This document shows, piece after piece, positions 51,449-59,599 of a stretch of DNA of 64,000 nt (within the stretch, counting starts at the first letter, position 1; each line of letters starts with the position of its first letter). Both the position numbers and the translations under genes were made by a program. The notes below the pieces were generated by a model. The model did no database searches. It saw only the letters and a program-made list of their open reading frames with translations, and was not told the DNA's origin. The stretch is from Pseudomonadota bacterium (lineage in GTDB: Bacteria > Pseudomonadota > Alphaproteobacteria > Rhizobiales > Xanthobacteraceae): NCBI GenBank assembly GCA_023422775.1, contig JAFAGM010000139.1, positions 99,048 through 163,047 on the forward strand, written 5' to 3'.

Positions 51449-51745
51449 TCACCGAGCACGGAGATGACCCAGTGCTTCTCCGATGTCGCGATGATCCGAC
51501 ACCAGCACGAACTCTCCGTTATGCAAGCGGTGGCCGTTGGTGAGTACCACGGTGCTTTTCGGACAAATTCCGAGGCAATCGGTGGCAACTACACGTGGCT
51601 GCTTGCTGCCGTCGGATCGCTCGTGCTTCAATTCTGATTTCAAGGCGCGTTTAATGCGCGACCCGTTCGAACAACGCTTCAGGCACTTCTTGCAGATGAG
51701 GATGGGCGCAGGTCGACGCGAGCGGGAAATACTGAGCTTGGACAT
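51449..51745 (-). CDS. Thioredoxin-fold [2Fe-2S] ferredoxin-like protein
   Basis: 98 residues from ATG 51745. ILICKKCLKRC near the N terminus and VVATDCLGICPKSTVVL provide four or five cysteines in the order of thioredoxin-like 2Fe-2S proteins; a GEFVLVSDHRDIGEAL end completes the fold. May bind an Fe-S cluster; electron partner unknown. Confidence 0.65.
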   Translation of the reverse strand: MSKLSISRSRRPAPILICKKCLKRCSNGSRIKRALKSELKHERSDGSKQPRVVATDCLGICPKSTVVLTNGHRLHNGEFVLVSDHRDIGEALGHLRAR

Positions 51746-51867
51746 ATCCCGGATATAGGCACGTCGACCGTTGCAGACATCCCTCAAGCTTACGAATCTG
51801 ACGGCTCATATGAGGTAATTTGATCGCAACGGATGCCTGTTCCTTAGGGCTCAGGGCTCTGCCCAAG

Positions 51868-51893
51868 GAACGGAGCTGAGGATATCGGCGTTA
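51868..51893 (+). promoter_or_regulatory. EcfG promoter, exact match
   Basis: GGAAC-N17-CGTT; the -10 ends only 7 bases before the ATG at 51901, so the transcript is probably leaderless. Confidence 0.65.
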
Positions 51894-51900
51894 CCCCTGC

Positions 51901-52143
51901 ATGATCCAGATCCAGAGGAACACCCCTCATCAAATCTTGGAAGGCTCATGCTGGATCGCCTTCGACTACCTGAAAGCGACAGGCGAACTTGGCGAGCCCG
52001 GACCTGCTACCCGCTTTCTGCTCGACTACATTGAGGGGGCGATGATGCGAGGCGAGCATCGGAGGCTGCTGCTGCTGTCCAATCGCGCGATCGACGCCTA
52101 CAAGCGCCAGCAAGCCACGCGGGCGCTCGCACTGGTCTCGTGA
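51901..52143 (+). CDS. Small protein, intact paralogue of the broken gene at 47050
   Basis: 80 residues: HQILEGSCWIAFDYLKATGE, ATRFLLDYIEGAMMRGEHRR, LLLLSNRAIDAYKRQ. Helical, function unknown. Both this gene and its paralogue at 47050 have an exact EcfG promoter close to the start codon. Confidence 0.7.
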   Translation: MIQIQRNTPHQILEGSCWIAFDYLKATGELGEPGPATRFLLDYIEGAMMRGEHRRLLLLSNRAIDAYKRQQATRALALVS

Positions 52144-52155
52144 GCGACGTAGGCC

Positions 52156-52749
52156 ATGATATCGGTCGATAATGCGATTCATCTCTGTGTGGACATGCAG
52201 CGCATCTTCGCGCGGGGCGGCCTTTGGGAAACACCGTGGATGGAACGCGTCTTGCCGGCCATCGTCGATCTTGTGGCGCACCACCCTGAGCGAACGGTCT
52301 TTACGCGGTTCATCACGCCGCTGTCCCTGGACGAAGCGCCGGGACAGTGGCGGAACTATTTCCGTCGCTGGAAGGCCGCGACGCGGCAGGTGATGGATTC
52401 TTCTCAGCTCGAACTCGTCCCCGAGCTCGCCCGGTTTGCGCCGCCTGCGGCCGTAATCGACAAGCCGGCCTATTCGGCGTTTTTCCGCTCGCGGCTCGTG
52501 GAATTCCTGACGGAGAAGAGGGTGGGCACCGTCATCGTTTCCGGCGCAGAGACCGACGTCTGTGTCCTCTCTACCGTCCTCGACGCCGTCAATTTGGGCT
52601 TTCGCGTCATCATCGTGGAGGATGCGCTGTGCAGCTCGTCGGATGCAGGGCACGACGCTCTGATGACTATGTACCGGCTAAGGTTTACCGAGCAGATCGA
52701 TCTTGTCACCGCTGAAACGCTGGCGGAGGTCTGGCACCCGGAGCGGTAG
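52156..52749 (+). CDS. Isochorismatase-fold cysteine hydrolase
   Basis: 197 residues with the cysteine-hydrolase triad in order: Asp in AIHLCVDMQRIF, Lys in AAVIDKPAYSAFF and Cys in SGAETDVCVLSTVLDAVNLG. Substrate could be a nicotinamide- or amide-type compound. Starts 12 bases after the 51901 gene, so likely in one transcript under the EcfG promoter. Confidence 0.85.
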   Translation: MISVDNAIHLCVDMQRIFARGGLWETPWMERVLPAIVDLVAHHPERTVFTRFITPLSLDEAPGQWRNYFRRWKAATRQVMDSSQLELVPELARFAPPAAVIDKPAYSAFFRSRLVEFLTEKRVGTVIVSGAETDVCVLSTVLDAVNLGFRVIIVEDALCSSSDAGHDALMTMYRLRFTEQIDLVTAETLAEVWHPER

Positions 52750-52774
52750 GAACAAAATTCGGTAAGCCGATGTT
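52749..52774 (+). promoter_or_regulatory. EcfG-like promoter (one mismatch)
   Basis: GGAAC-N17-TGTT after the hydrolase stop and 41 bases before ATG 52816. The GGAAC overlaps the end of the hydrolase stop codon. Confidence 0.45.
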
Positions 52775-53306
52775 GTTCGGCGACCAAACACCACCAAACA
52801 CCGAGGAGTGCACCAATGGCCGAAAAGACCTCAACGATCTCTTCCTCGATACCCTCAAGGACATCTACTACGCCGAAAAGCATATTCTGAAAGCGCTGCC
52901 CAAGATGGCGAAGGTCGCCAGTTCCGACCAGCTCCGCGCCGCCTTCGAAAAGCACTACGACGAAACCGAGGGCCAAGTGGAGCGGCTGGAACAGATCTTC
53001 GAGATGATGGGCAAGGCCGCCCGCGGCAAGAAGTGCGATGCCATCGAGGGAATCGTCGACGAAGGCAAGGAGATCATGGAGGGATATGTCGACACGCAGA
53101 CACTAGACGCCGGGCTGCTGGCGGCGGCGCAGGCGGTCGAACACTATGAAATCTCCCGCTACGGCACGCTGAAGGCCTGGGCCGCCAAGCTCAACATGCC
53201 GCAGGCAGTCAAGCTGCTGGATGCAACGCTGTCAGAAGAGAAGAAGACCGACGACGCTCTGAGCAAGCTTGCGGAGAAGGCGGTCAATTACGAGGTGGCT
53301 GCGTAG
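52770..53306 (+). CDS. DUF892 ferritin-like protein with a disrupted start
   Basis: Ferritin-like four-helix protein of the YciE/YciF type: KDLNDLFLDTLKDIYYAEKH, ILKALPKMAKVA, YDETEGQVERLEQIFEMMG, AVEHYEISRYGTLKAWA. Family members usually begin M-A-E-K-D-L-N-D. Here ATG 52816, with ribosome site GAGGAG, reads MAEKTSTISS, while KDLND lies in another frame entered after one missing A near 52823. The open frame can start at ATG 52770, but that lies on the -10 box. So the protein may not be made as annotated. Linked to stress responses in other bacteria. Confidence 0.75.
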   Translation: MLFGDQTPPNTEECTNGRKDLNDLFLDTLKDIYYAEKHILKALPKMAKVASSDQLRAAFEKHYDETEGQVERLEQIFEMMGKAARGKKCDAIEGIVDEGKEIMEGYVDTQTLDAGLLAAAQAVEHYEISRYGTLKAWAAKLNMPQAVKLLDATLSEEKKTDDALSKLAEKAVNYEVAA

Positions 53307-53330
53307 GAACGGCTGCAGTGACCCGACGTT
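53306..53330 (+). promoter_or_regulatory. EcfG promoter, exact match, with no gene behind it
   Basis: GGAAC-N16-CGTT overlapping the stop of the DUF892 gene and pointing toward the reverse-strand PAP2 gene. Confidence 0.6.
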
Positions 53331-53337
53331 GGCTGTC

Positions 53338-53395
53338 AAATCGCTTTGGCGATTCCTCCCGTCGACTGGCTCCCGGCCTTAAACGGCCGGGGGCT
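53338..53395 (+). ncRNA. Candidate EcfG-controlled small RNA
   Basis: Sequence from just after the exact EcfG motif to a GC-rich hairpin CCCGGCC/GGCCGGG (53372-53391). It contains an inner pair ATCGC/GCGAT. No open frame starts here. The T-run after the hairpin is weak. Could also be an antisense transcript reaching into the PAP2 gene end. Confidence 0.35.
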
Positions 53396-53957
53396 CCTTA
53401 TCGCGTCCCGCCGTACCAAATCCGGTGAAGGGGCGCAGCAGTCGTTCAGTGATTGCACCAAGCGCAAGGCCGGCAACGACATCGCTGGCCCAATGCGCCA
53501 GCAGCACGATCCGGGTAAGCGCCAGTCCGGCGCCGAACGCCCACACGATGTTGCGTTTGGCCGCCGGCAGCACGGTCGCGGCAGAGGCTAATGCGCCGAC
53601 ATGCATGGCATGGCCGGAGGGGAAGGCATCTCTTGGCTTTCCGGAAATGGGCACGCCGTGGAGGTGTCCGCGAATGGTGAGCCTATCCGGTCGCTGTTGG
53701 TCGAAAATCGATTTGAGTAGGTGCGGCAGCACGCTCACAGTGAGCATTGCCATCAGGATATGATTGCTGATCCTGCGCTGGCGCGGAGCTGCTCGGCGGC
53801 AGTGGAGCCACCAGCCGGCCGCGGCCGCCAGCAAAACGTGCTCGTCGGCGCCCCAGGTGAGCATGGTGGCCGCTTGTTCGGCTTGGAGGTCGGTGTGGTC
53901 CGAGACGGCATTGGCGATCTCGAGATCGGACTGCATCGGCGGTATCCGGTAAGGCAT
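53379..53957 (-). CDS. PAP2-family phosphatase
   Basis: 192-residue membrane protein with the three acid-phosphatase motifs: KSIFDQQRP (K-x6-RP), DAFPSGHAMH (PSGH) and TRIVLLAHWASD (R-x5-H-x3-D). Several membrane segments. It removes phosphate from lipids or undecaprenyl pyrophosphate at the membrane. The stop codon lies within the GC hairpin at 53372-53391. Confidence 0.85.
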   Translation of the reverse strand: MPYRIPPMQSDLEIANAVSDHTDLQAEQAATMLTWGADEHVLLAAAAGWWLHCRRAAPRQRRISNHILMAMLTVSVLPHLLKSIFDQQRPDRLTIRGHLHGVPISGKPRDAFPSGHAMHVGALASAATVLPAAKRNIVWAFGAGLALTRIVLLAHWASDVVAGLALGAITERLLRPFTGFGTAGRDKEPPAV

Positions 53958-54489
53958 GACGTCGACTCGTCAGGAAATTTCGCGAGGGGGCTCCAATTCG
54001 GACGCGGGTCGAATTCGTCGGCGACCTCAGCGACGTGATAGCCTTGCGGAAGCACCTGGCCACCGGCCTCATCCGCCACGGGAACGTCCATGATCACCCT
54101 CAATCAGAGCTGCCTCCCAGACCTCCTTTTCGGTCGGAAGGGAGCTGCCGATCTGCTTATCGCCTTCAAAAAGCGCGTACATGATTTGCAGCCTTGCTGT
54201 GGCCGTTCGAACAGGCGCACGCGCCGGGAACAGGTTAGATGTCGGCGCGTACCGATGCGCTGTTGTCGCGGGCAGAAACCGGAAAAATGAGTTCCGCGTC
54301 CATCGTCCCTGTTATGTCCGGTTGTCACCCGGCGGTGCGTTCATCTAACGCCGCTCCGCCGTCATGGTTCGACGATTGTCAGGGTGAATGTTCTTTCGCG
54401 CATTAAAGAGCGGTGCCCTCGTCGCGGAGGAACTTTGGTTTGGCGCGCGCATTTCAAATCCTGGTGGCAGCGCTTATTTTGAGGTTTGG
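53958..54489. other. Gap without a supported gene
   Basis: About 530 bases. A reverse open frame from ATG 54091 (MDVPVADEAGGQVLPQGYHV) runs into the PAP2 gene and looks like a remnant or chance frame. A near-match EcfG motif GGAAC-N16-CGTA occurs near 54226. Nothing else convincing. Confidence 0.4.
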
Positions 54490-55566
54490 ATGGCGGAGCC
54501 GGACGTCCGCAAGGGAATGCCCGAGGTCAAGCTCAATCGCGCCGAGTTCGAGAAGCGATATCGCGGCCGGTTCATCGATCCTGCGTTCAGACCGCTGACC
54601 AGGGAGCTCGACGCGATCGTTGGCGCTGCCTGGGACGCCTACAGCAACTCTCGCAAGTCGCCCGAGACACGCAAGTCCGGTGAGGGGTTCGCCGACCCCA
54701 ATTACGAAATTGGCATCGACTGGCTCAAGGCGCGCGAGGCGATCGAGGAGGCGCAGCGATGCCATGACGATCCCAAGCAGGCTCCGCGCATTCTCATCGT
54801 CAACGGATCGTCCCGCAGCGAGCACACTTGTCCGGGCGAGATGTCGAAGACGTGGCGCCTGGCGAAGCTGGCGGAGCCTGTGTTCGGCGAGTTCGGCTTT
54901 GAGGTCGACATTCTGGATCTCTCCCGCACTACGTCGGAGTTTGGCAAGCAAATCCATCCGTGCAAGTCGTGCGTCTCGACCTCGATGGCGCTCTGTCATT
55001 GGCCCTGCAGCTGCTATCCCAATTATTCGCTCGGGCAGACCGACGATTGGATGAATGAAATTTACCCGCTCTGGGTTGCTGCGCGCGGCATAATGATCAT
55101 CACACCGGTGAATTGGTATCACGCGCCGGGAGCGTTGAAGTCGATGATGGACCGCATGGTTTGTGCCGACGGCGGCAACCCCGATCCTTCTTCAACCCAC
55201 GGCAAGATCGCGAAGGAAGCAAAGGCGCTCGAACTGAGAGGGTGGCCGTACCCACGGCATCTGGCCGACCGGCATTTCGGTATCGTCGTGCACGGCGACA
55301 GCGTCGGGGCGGAGACGCTGCGACGAACGCTTGCGGACTGGCTCACTGATATGAAGCTGATCTCAGCCGGCGGCATGGCCGAAACGGACGGCTATATCGG
55401 CTATATGAAGCCGTATGCGACATCGCACGAAGAGCTTGACCAGGATACAGACTTCCAAAAGGAGGTCGTCAATGTCGCCCATGCACTTGCTACTGCAGTC
55501 GAACTGTCGCTGATCGGCAGCCTGGAAAATCCGGGGCGTGGATTGCGGGAGCCTAGTCCCAAGTAA
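54490..55566 (+). CDS. Flavodoxin-like NAD(P)H-dependent FMN reductase
   Basis: 358 residues from ATG 54490 (a longer frame opens at 54388). The N-terminal ~110 residues are charged (LNRAEFEKRYRGRFIDPAF). From about residue 113 a flavodoxin-like fold begins: ILIVNGSSRSEHTCPGEMSK is the FMN phosphate loop, then IMIITPVNWYHAPGALKSMM. A CKSCVS and CHWPCSCYP cysteine group in the middle is unusual for the family. Probable quinone or flavin reductase in stress defence. Confidence 0.75.
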   Translation: MAEPDVRKGMPEVKLNRAEFEKRYRGRFIDPAFRPLTRELDAIVGAAWDAYSNSRKSPETRKSGEGFADPNYEIGIDWLKAREAIEEAQRCHDDPKQAPRILIVNGSSRSEHTCPGEMSKTWRLAKLAEPVFGEFGFEVDILDLSRTTSEFGKQIHPCKSCVSTSMALCHWPCSCYPNYSLGQTDDWMNEIYPLWVAARGIMIITPVNWYHAPGALKSMMDRMVCADGGNPDPSSTHGKIAKEAKALELRGWPYPRHLADRHFGIVVHGDSVGAETLRRTLADWLTDMKLISAGGMAETDGYIGYMKPYATSHEELDQDTDFQKEVVNVAHALATAVELSLIGSLENPGRGLREPSPK

Positions 55567-55568
55567 AG

Positions 55569-56136
55569 TCAAAGCACTGCTTCGCTCAGGCCCAAATTCC
55601 TTGCCTGTTTCGCCTCAAGGTGCCGGTTCGACGGCGCTCGCAGGAGGACTTCGTTGAAATCGGAGCCGATGACGAGATTCTTGAACCCTTCATTCTGGAT
55701 TGCGATCGAGCATTCGATCACATTAAGCGTGGCGCGCACCGTTGCCAGACAGGACGTAAGAGGACCGTCGATGGCGAGTGTTTTAGCCAGCTTGCGTTCG
55801 TGGATCATCAGGCGGGTGCCCCGCGTCAGGTAACGGTTATTGCGTGCAAAGAAACTCATGAAGGTCGTGCCGGCTGAATAGATCACCGCCTTGCCGAGGA
55901 ATACAAAGCGCCGGTCCGGTTCGGTCTCGCTCGCGAACCTGACGTCCTCACCCATCATTCTCGCGACTTCGGGATCGCCACCCAAGGTCGACAATTCGAT
56001 CACGACGAATTTGTGGTCGGCTGGACTATAAATTGCTGCCGGAAGCTGACATACATGATATCGTAGTCAACGACGCCAGATAGCGCAACTCGTGGCTCGA
56101 TGAGACGACCACCAGCAACTTGACTTCACCCCGCAT
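55569..56136 (-). pseudogene. ClpP-class serine protease with two frameshifts
   Basis: A ClpP/crotonase-fold protease is spread over three frames. From ATG 56136: MRGEVKLLVVVSSSHELRYL; after a shift near 56072: VDYDIMYVSFRQQF; after a second shift near 56028: SPADHKFVVIELSTLGGDPE and onward to 55569. Catalytic Ser in VIYSAGTTFMSFF and His in RLMIHERKLAK are present in the last frame. The third segment alone, from GTG 56003, would give 144 residues lacking the first strands. Confidence 0.6.
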
Positions 56137-56175
56137 TGTTCCCGCCGAATGAATGAATGATGTCAGTGCGCAAAA

Positions 56176-57066
56176 TCAAGGCGGTCCGGCGCCGCCGGAC
56201 GAGCCATAGACCTGTCCGTTGGCATAGCTCGCATCGCTGGCGGCGAGCTGGACGTAAAGCGAGGCGAGCTCCGCTGGTTGGCCGGGGCGGCCGAGCGGCG
56301 TGTGGCCACCGAACTGCTCCAGCTTCTCCATCGATGCGCCGCCCGACACCTGCAACGGAGTCCAGATCGGGCCGGGCGCCACCGCGTTCACCCGGATGCC
56401 CTTCGGCCCAAGCTGCTTGGCGAGCGACTTGACGTAATTCATGGTCGCCGCCTTGGTCTGTGCGTAGTCGTAAAGTTCCGGGGAGGGGTCGTAGGCCTGC
56501 TCGGATGAGGTTCCGATGATCACGGCGCCGGGCTTCAGATGCGGCAGCGCCGCCTTGATGATCCAGAACGGTGCATAGACGTTTGTCTTCATCGTCGCAT
56601 CGAAATCCTCTGAAGAGACATCGAGAAGCGACTCGCGTGATTGCTGTCGTGCGGCATTGTTGACGATGATGTCGAGGCCGCCCAAGCCGTCGCGCGCTCG
56701 AGCGACGAGTTCCTGACAGAATCGTTCGTCGCGAAGGTCGCCGGGGATACCCAGGCCAATGCGGCCTTCCGCCTTGATGAGCTCGATGACTTCTTGTGCG
56801 TCCGGCTCTTCGTTGGGAAAATAATTGATGGCGACGTCAGCGCCTTCGCGCGCATAGGCAATGGCGGCGGCTCGTCCCATGCCGGAGTCGCCGCCAGTAA
56901 TCAGCGCTTTGCGTCCGGCAAGTCGGCCGCTGCCGCGATAGCTCTTCTCACCGTGGTCGGGGCGGGGCTCCATTTTGCTGGCTAGGCCCGGCCATGGTTG
57001 GGTCTGTCGCTTGAATGGTGGCTTCGGAAACTTGCTATTCGGATTTTCAAGACTTGTATGTGCCAT
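56176..57066 (-). CDS. SDR oxidoreductase (YhdF/glucose-dehydrogenase-like)
   Basis: 296 residues. An N-terminal extension with PPFKRQTQPWPGLASKMEPR precedes the Rossmann motif ALITGGDSGMGRAAAIAYAR (about residues 54-73), NNAARQQ, and the catalytic Ser/Tyr/Lys in IIGTSSEQAYDPSPELYDYA and QTKAA. Ends in GQVYGSSGGAGPP. NAD(P)-dependent alcohol or sugar reductase; in Bacillus and rhizobia such proteins are general-stress proteins. Confidence 0.88.
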   Translation of the reverse strand: MAHTSLENPNSKFPKPPFKRQTQPWPGLASKMEPRPDHGEKSYRGSGRLAGRKALITGGDSGMGRAAAIAYAREGADVAINYFPNEEPDAQEVIELIKAEGRIGLGIPGDLRDERFCQELVARARDGLGGLDIIVNNAARQQSRESLLDVSSEDFDATMKTNVYAPFWIIKAALPHLKPGAVIIGTSSEQAYDPSPELYDYAQTKAATMNYVKSLAKQLGPKGIRVNAVAPGPIWTPLQVSGGASMEKLEQFGGHTPLGRPGQPAELASLYVQLAASDASYANGQVYGSSGGAGPP

Positions 57067-57653
57067 CTGTCTCCTCCATCCGAATTCAACTAACAGGACA
57101 GCAAATCGTTGCTAAGGCGGACGAGCCTTTGAGTTGAGGCTATGGAGCAGGGACCAATGGATTAGGCGAAGCGGCGGCCGTTGGACTATGTGCGCTGCAG
57201 CGAAGCCGGGCAGAGTTTGCAGAAGGACCATCCTATCGGTTTCTAAGCGCTCGAGGGTTTTTGCAGCTCGGATAGCAGATGCTCAAAGCCTTCGTGGGCC
57301 TCGGCGGCTCGCAAGCTCGCACGATCCCCTGCATGTTGCCGAGTCGTAGGCCAAAGATTTTCGGCATGGTGGGCTGGCGGAGGCTGACGCAGTTGGCATC
57401 GACGGCAACGTCACAGGGCAAACTGCGTTGGGAGTTTGAGGCTGGAATCCCCGCCGGCGAGCGCGTCACCGGCAAGGAGATAGTCCGCACATGGTCTTCG
57501 GCGTGGGCTTCGTCGTTTACCGCAAAAAACTCCCCGTAAGGGATCGCTCCAGTTACCGGGAGAGTTTACCTTCCGTGCAGGGCGGCCCGACGACCGGTAT
57601 GGCCTCCGGACCCTGCGCGCTGATCTCTACCCGATGGGCGGTCGCTCTTTCAG
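57067..57653. other. Gap without a supported gene
   Basis: About 590 bases. Short frames on both strands (for example 57279-57539 forward) have no family features, ribosome site or sensible composition. No repeat or hairpin of note. Confidence 0.4.
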
Positions 57654-57764
57654 TTACAAATGGGCAAACGAGTGGGCCGTCGAAGCGAGCACCCAGGCGG
57701 CGGCGACGCACATTGCGAAGAACCAAACAATCGCGATCCAGAAGACAAAATCGTCTCGCTTCAT
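57654..57764 (-). CDS. Tiny membrane protein
   Basis: 36 residues: KRDDFVFWIAIVWFFAMCVA then AAWVLASTAHSFAHL. One clear membrane segment. AAGGA directly before the ATG, rather close. One of the region's mini membrane proteins. Confidence 0.45.
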   Translation of the reverse strand: MKRDDFVFWIAIVWFFAMCVAAAWVLASTAHSFAHL

Positions 57765-58111
57765 TTCCTTGACCTAGATGGGGGATTGTTCGCGTCGCCG
57801 GTGGCGGCGTTGCCGGTAGTGCTATTCCAATGCACGACGGCGTGCTTGTTATTCGAGGCCAGGAAATTGGGATCTCGCGCCAACCGTCGTTAAATTCCGG
57901 CAAGGTCATCGGGCGGCGGCCGCCCCGCCACGGCCGCCGTGGGCCGAGGGGCGTTTAGACTGTCTTCACTGGTTTTTGATAAGGTGGTCGCGCTCCTCAA
58001 TTGAGGGGAGCAATTCAAAGTGACAGGCTGCGGCCGCGTTTTGCTCGGCACCCGGCCATCCAACTCTCAGACTGCGATCCGCGAATTGTGCGCGGCGCCG
58101 AGAGGACTGTC
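57765..58111. other. Gap without a supported gene
   Basis: About 350 bases; GC-rich inverted segment GGCGGCCGCC with CCACGGCCGCCGTGG near 57910-57945, possibly a terminator or repeat. No gene supported. Confidence 0.35.
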
Positions 58112-58354
58112 ATGCCGTTCGAGGTCAAGGCTTGGGTATTCGGGCGATTTCAGACAGCGTATGCCGCCTCCGCCAAGGAGGCGTTCGCACTCGCTGTCGA
58201 GTGGCAAATCGTAAACTGTGCCTGGGGGCTTTTCATCAGCGATGGAAACAGGCGCTTCACGGTTGCCGAATTTGCCTGGGCGATGGCGTCTGAAGAGATC
58301 GCAACCACAGCCCGGGACGGTTGCCGAATATCGGCCACAACGTCATCGACGTGA
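58112..58354 (+). CDS. Small soluble protein of unknown function
   Basis: 80 residues from ATG 58112: PFEVKAWVFGRFQTAYAASA, KEAFALAVEWQIVN and RRFTVAEFAWAMAS. Alpha/beta layout with conserved-looking aromatic residues. The following gene begins 3 bases after its stop. Confidence 0.55.
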   Translation: MPFEVKAWVFGRFQTAYAASAKEAFALAVEWQIVNCAWGLFISDGNRRFTVAEFAWAMASEEIATTARDGCRISATTSST

Positions 58355-58357
58355 CGC

Positions 58358-58594
58358 ATGCCCAGCAATAAGCCGCCAGTCCGTGTGGTCTTTGCTTGCA
58401 CCGGCTGCGCCTTGCCCTTCGAAGCGTTCCAGAGCCGGCGCGCGGGAGAGGGCGAGTTCAACTGCGTGTTCTGTGGCGGATACGTTCATTCGTGGTGCGG
58501 CCGCTACGACTACACAAACTGGGCGTCCGTGGTAAGCCGGAGACCGCGGCGGCGCCGAAAGCGTTCCTCGAAAAGATTGATCTCCCAAAAGTAG
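58358..58594 (+). CDS. Small zinc-ribbon-like protein
   Basis: 78 residues with FACTGCALPF and FNCVFCGGYVHSWCG, two CxxC pairs spaced as in a zinc ribbon, and a basic Arg/Lys-rich tail. Function unknown; close behind 58112, so probably co-transcribed. Confidence 0.55.
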   Translation: MPSNKPPVRVVFACTGCALPFEAFQSRRAGEGEFNCVFCGGYVHSWCGRYDYTNWASVVSRRPRRRRKRSSKRLISQK

Positions 58595-58603
58595 ACCGGG
58601 GCC

Positions 58604-59065
58604 TCATCGCGTCAATTGCCGTGCCATCGCTTCCAGCGTGTTCGCCCGCCAGGCGTCGAGGTAGTCCCGGTACCGCAGCGACGGCGTCTCGGCGCGCGCG
58701 GCCTTGAACGCGCTGTTGATCTCGCGCATTCCGCCGGTGTCCTGCAGCCGCTTGAACTCCGCGTTGACCGCGTCGGCCGCCGCGAACGCGCGGTCGACGA
58801 CCACGGCGTGCGGCGTGATGCCGATGTGGAGATCATTCGCGAGCTGCCGCAGCTGGCGCGCCACGGCCGCCTGGTCGCCGCGGCATCGTTGGGCGAGGGC
58901 AGCCAGGCGATCGAGATCGCCAGGCAGGCAGACGATTGAGATGCAGCCGGCCGAGGCCTCGGTGTCGACCGTCTCCCGCACGACGATCTCACCGTCGGCG
59001 CCGATCTCGATCGCGGCGATGCCGGCGCTTCGGAGGTAACGGTCGGCAAGCGCGTGTTTTGACAT
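58604..59065 (-). CDS. Helical protein of unknown function
   Basis: 153 residues from ATG 59065: SKHALADRYLRSAGIAAIEI and AFAAADAVNAEFKRLQDTGG, then YRDYLDAWRANTLEAMARQL. GC-rich codon use like the chromosome. No family recognised. Confidence 0.6.
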   Translation of the reverse strand: MSKHALADRYLRSAGIAAIEIGADGEIVVRETVDTEASAGCISIVCLPGDLDRLAALAQRCRGDQAAVARQLRQLANDLHIGITPHAVVVDRAFAAADAVNAEFKRLQDTGGMREINSAFKAARAETPSLRYRDYLDAWRANTLEAMARQLTR

Positions 59066-59222
59066 GCTCGGACCAGAGGGATCTGACTTAGACCCTTGGT
59101 ACGTCGAAGGGAGATCGGGAAGCGGCCTTGGCCGATCGGTAAATTCGCTGGTCTGTTTACGGAACCACAACTCCCGTCAGGCATCATCCCGCGCCTGATC
59201 CGAATAGCGGAAGGGAGCGGCC

Positions 59223-59486
59223 ATGGATGCCCTCGTTGGCCTGGTGGTGATGGGAGGCGTCCCGGCCTACTTCGTGGCGCAGCCGGTGGCGCTGTGGCGC
59301 TGGCCCGGTCGATGGCGCGTTGCGGCGCTGGCGCCATTGGTGCTGACGGTCCCGGCGTTCTGCTTCAGCCTCTACGCCCTGTCTCGCGACTCGAACTTGT
59401 GGCCGCTCACCCTGATTTTTGCCGCCGCCCTCGGCACGCTGTATCTCGGCGCACTGTGGTTGGCCCGGTGGTGGCTGTACGAATAG
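59223..59486 (+). CDS. Small three-segment membrane protein
   Basis: 87 residues with about three hydrophobic segments (ALVGLVVMGGVPAYFVAQPV, VAALAPLVLTVPAFCFSLYA, LTLIFAAALGTLYLGALWLA). GGAAGGGAG precedes the ATG. Function unknown. Confidence 0.65.
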   Translation: MDALVGLVVMGGVPAYFVAQPVALWRWPGRWRVAALAPLVLTVPAFCFSLYALSRDSNLWPLTLIFAAALGTLYLGALWLARWWLYE

Positions 59487-59599
59487 CAAAGCTGGGGATG
59501 AGTAGGGGCAGGCGAGGCGCTGACCTTGTGCCGCGCTCCCGTCTTTGCGGAGCGCGGCGTGCAGAGCCAACGAGGCGTGATGGTGACAGGCCGCTCGAA

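Noticed and set aside
54226..54250. GGAAC-N16-CGTA as an EcfG promoter for the flavodoxin-like gene
   Set aside because: One mismatch in the key TT and 240 bases from the start; not convincing.
57279..57539. 86-codon forward frame
   Set aside because: No ribosome site or family features; competing frame on the other strand is no better.
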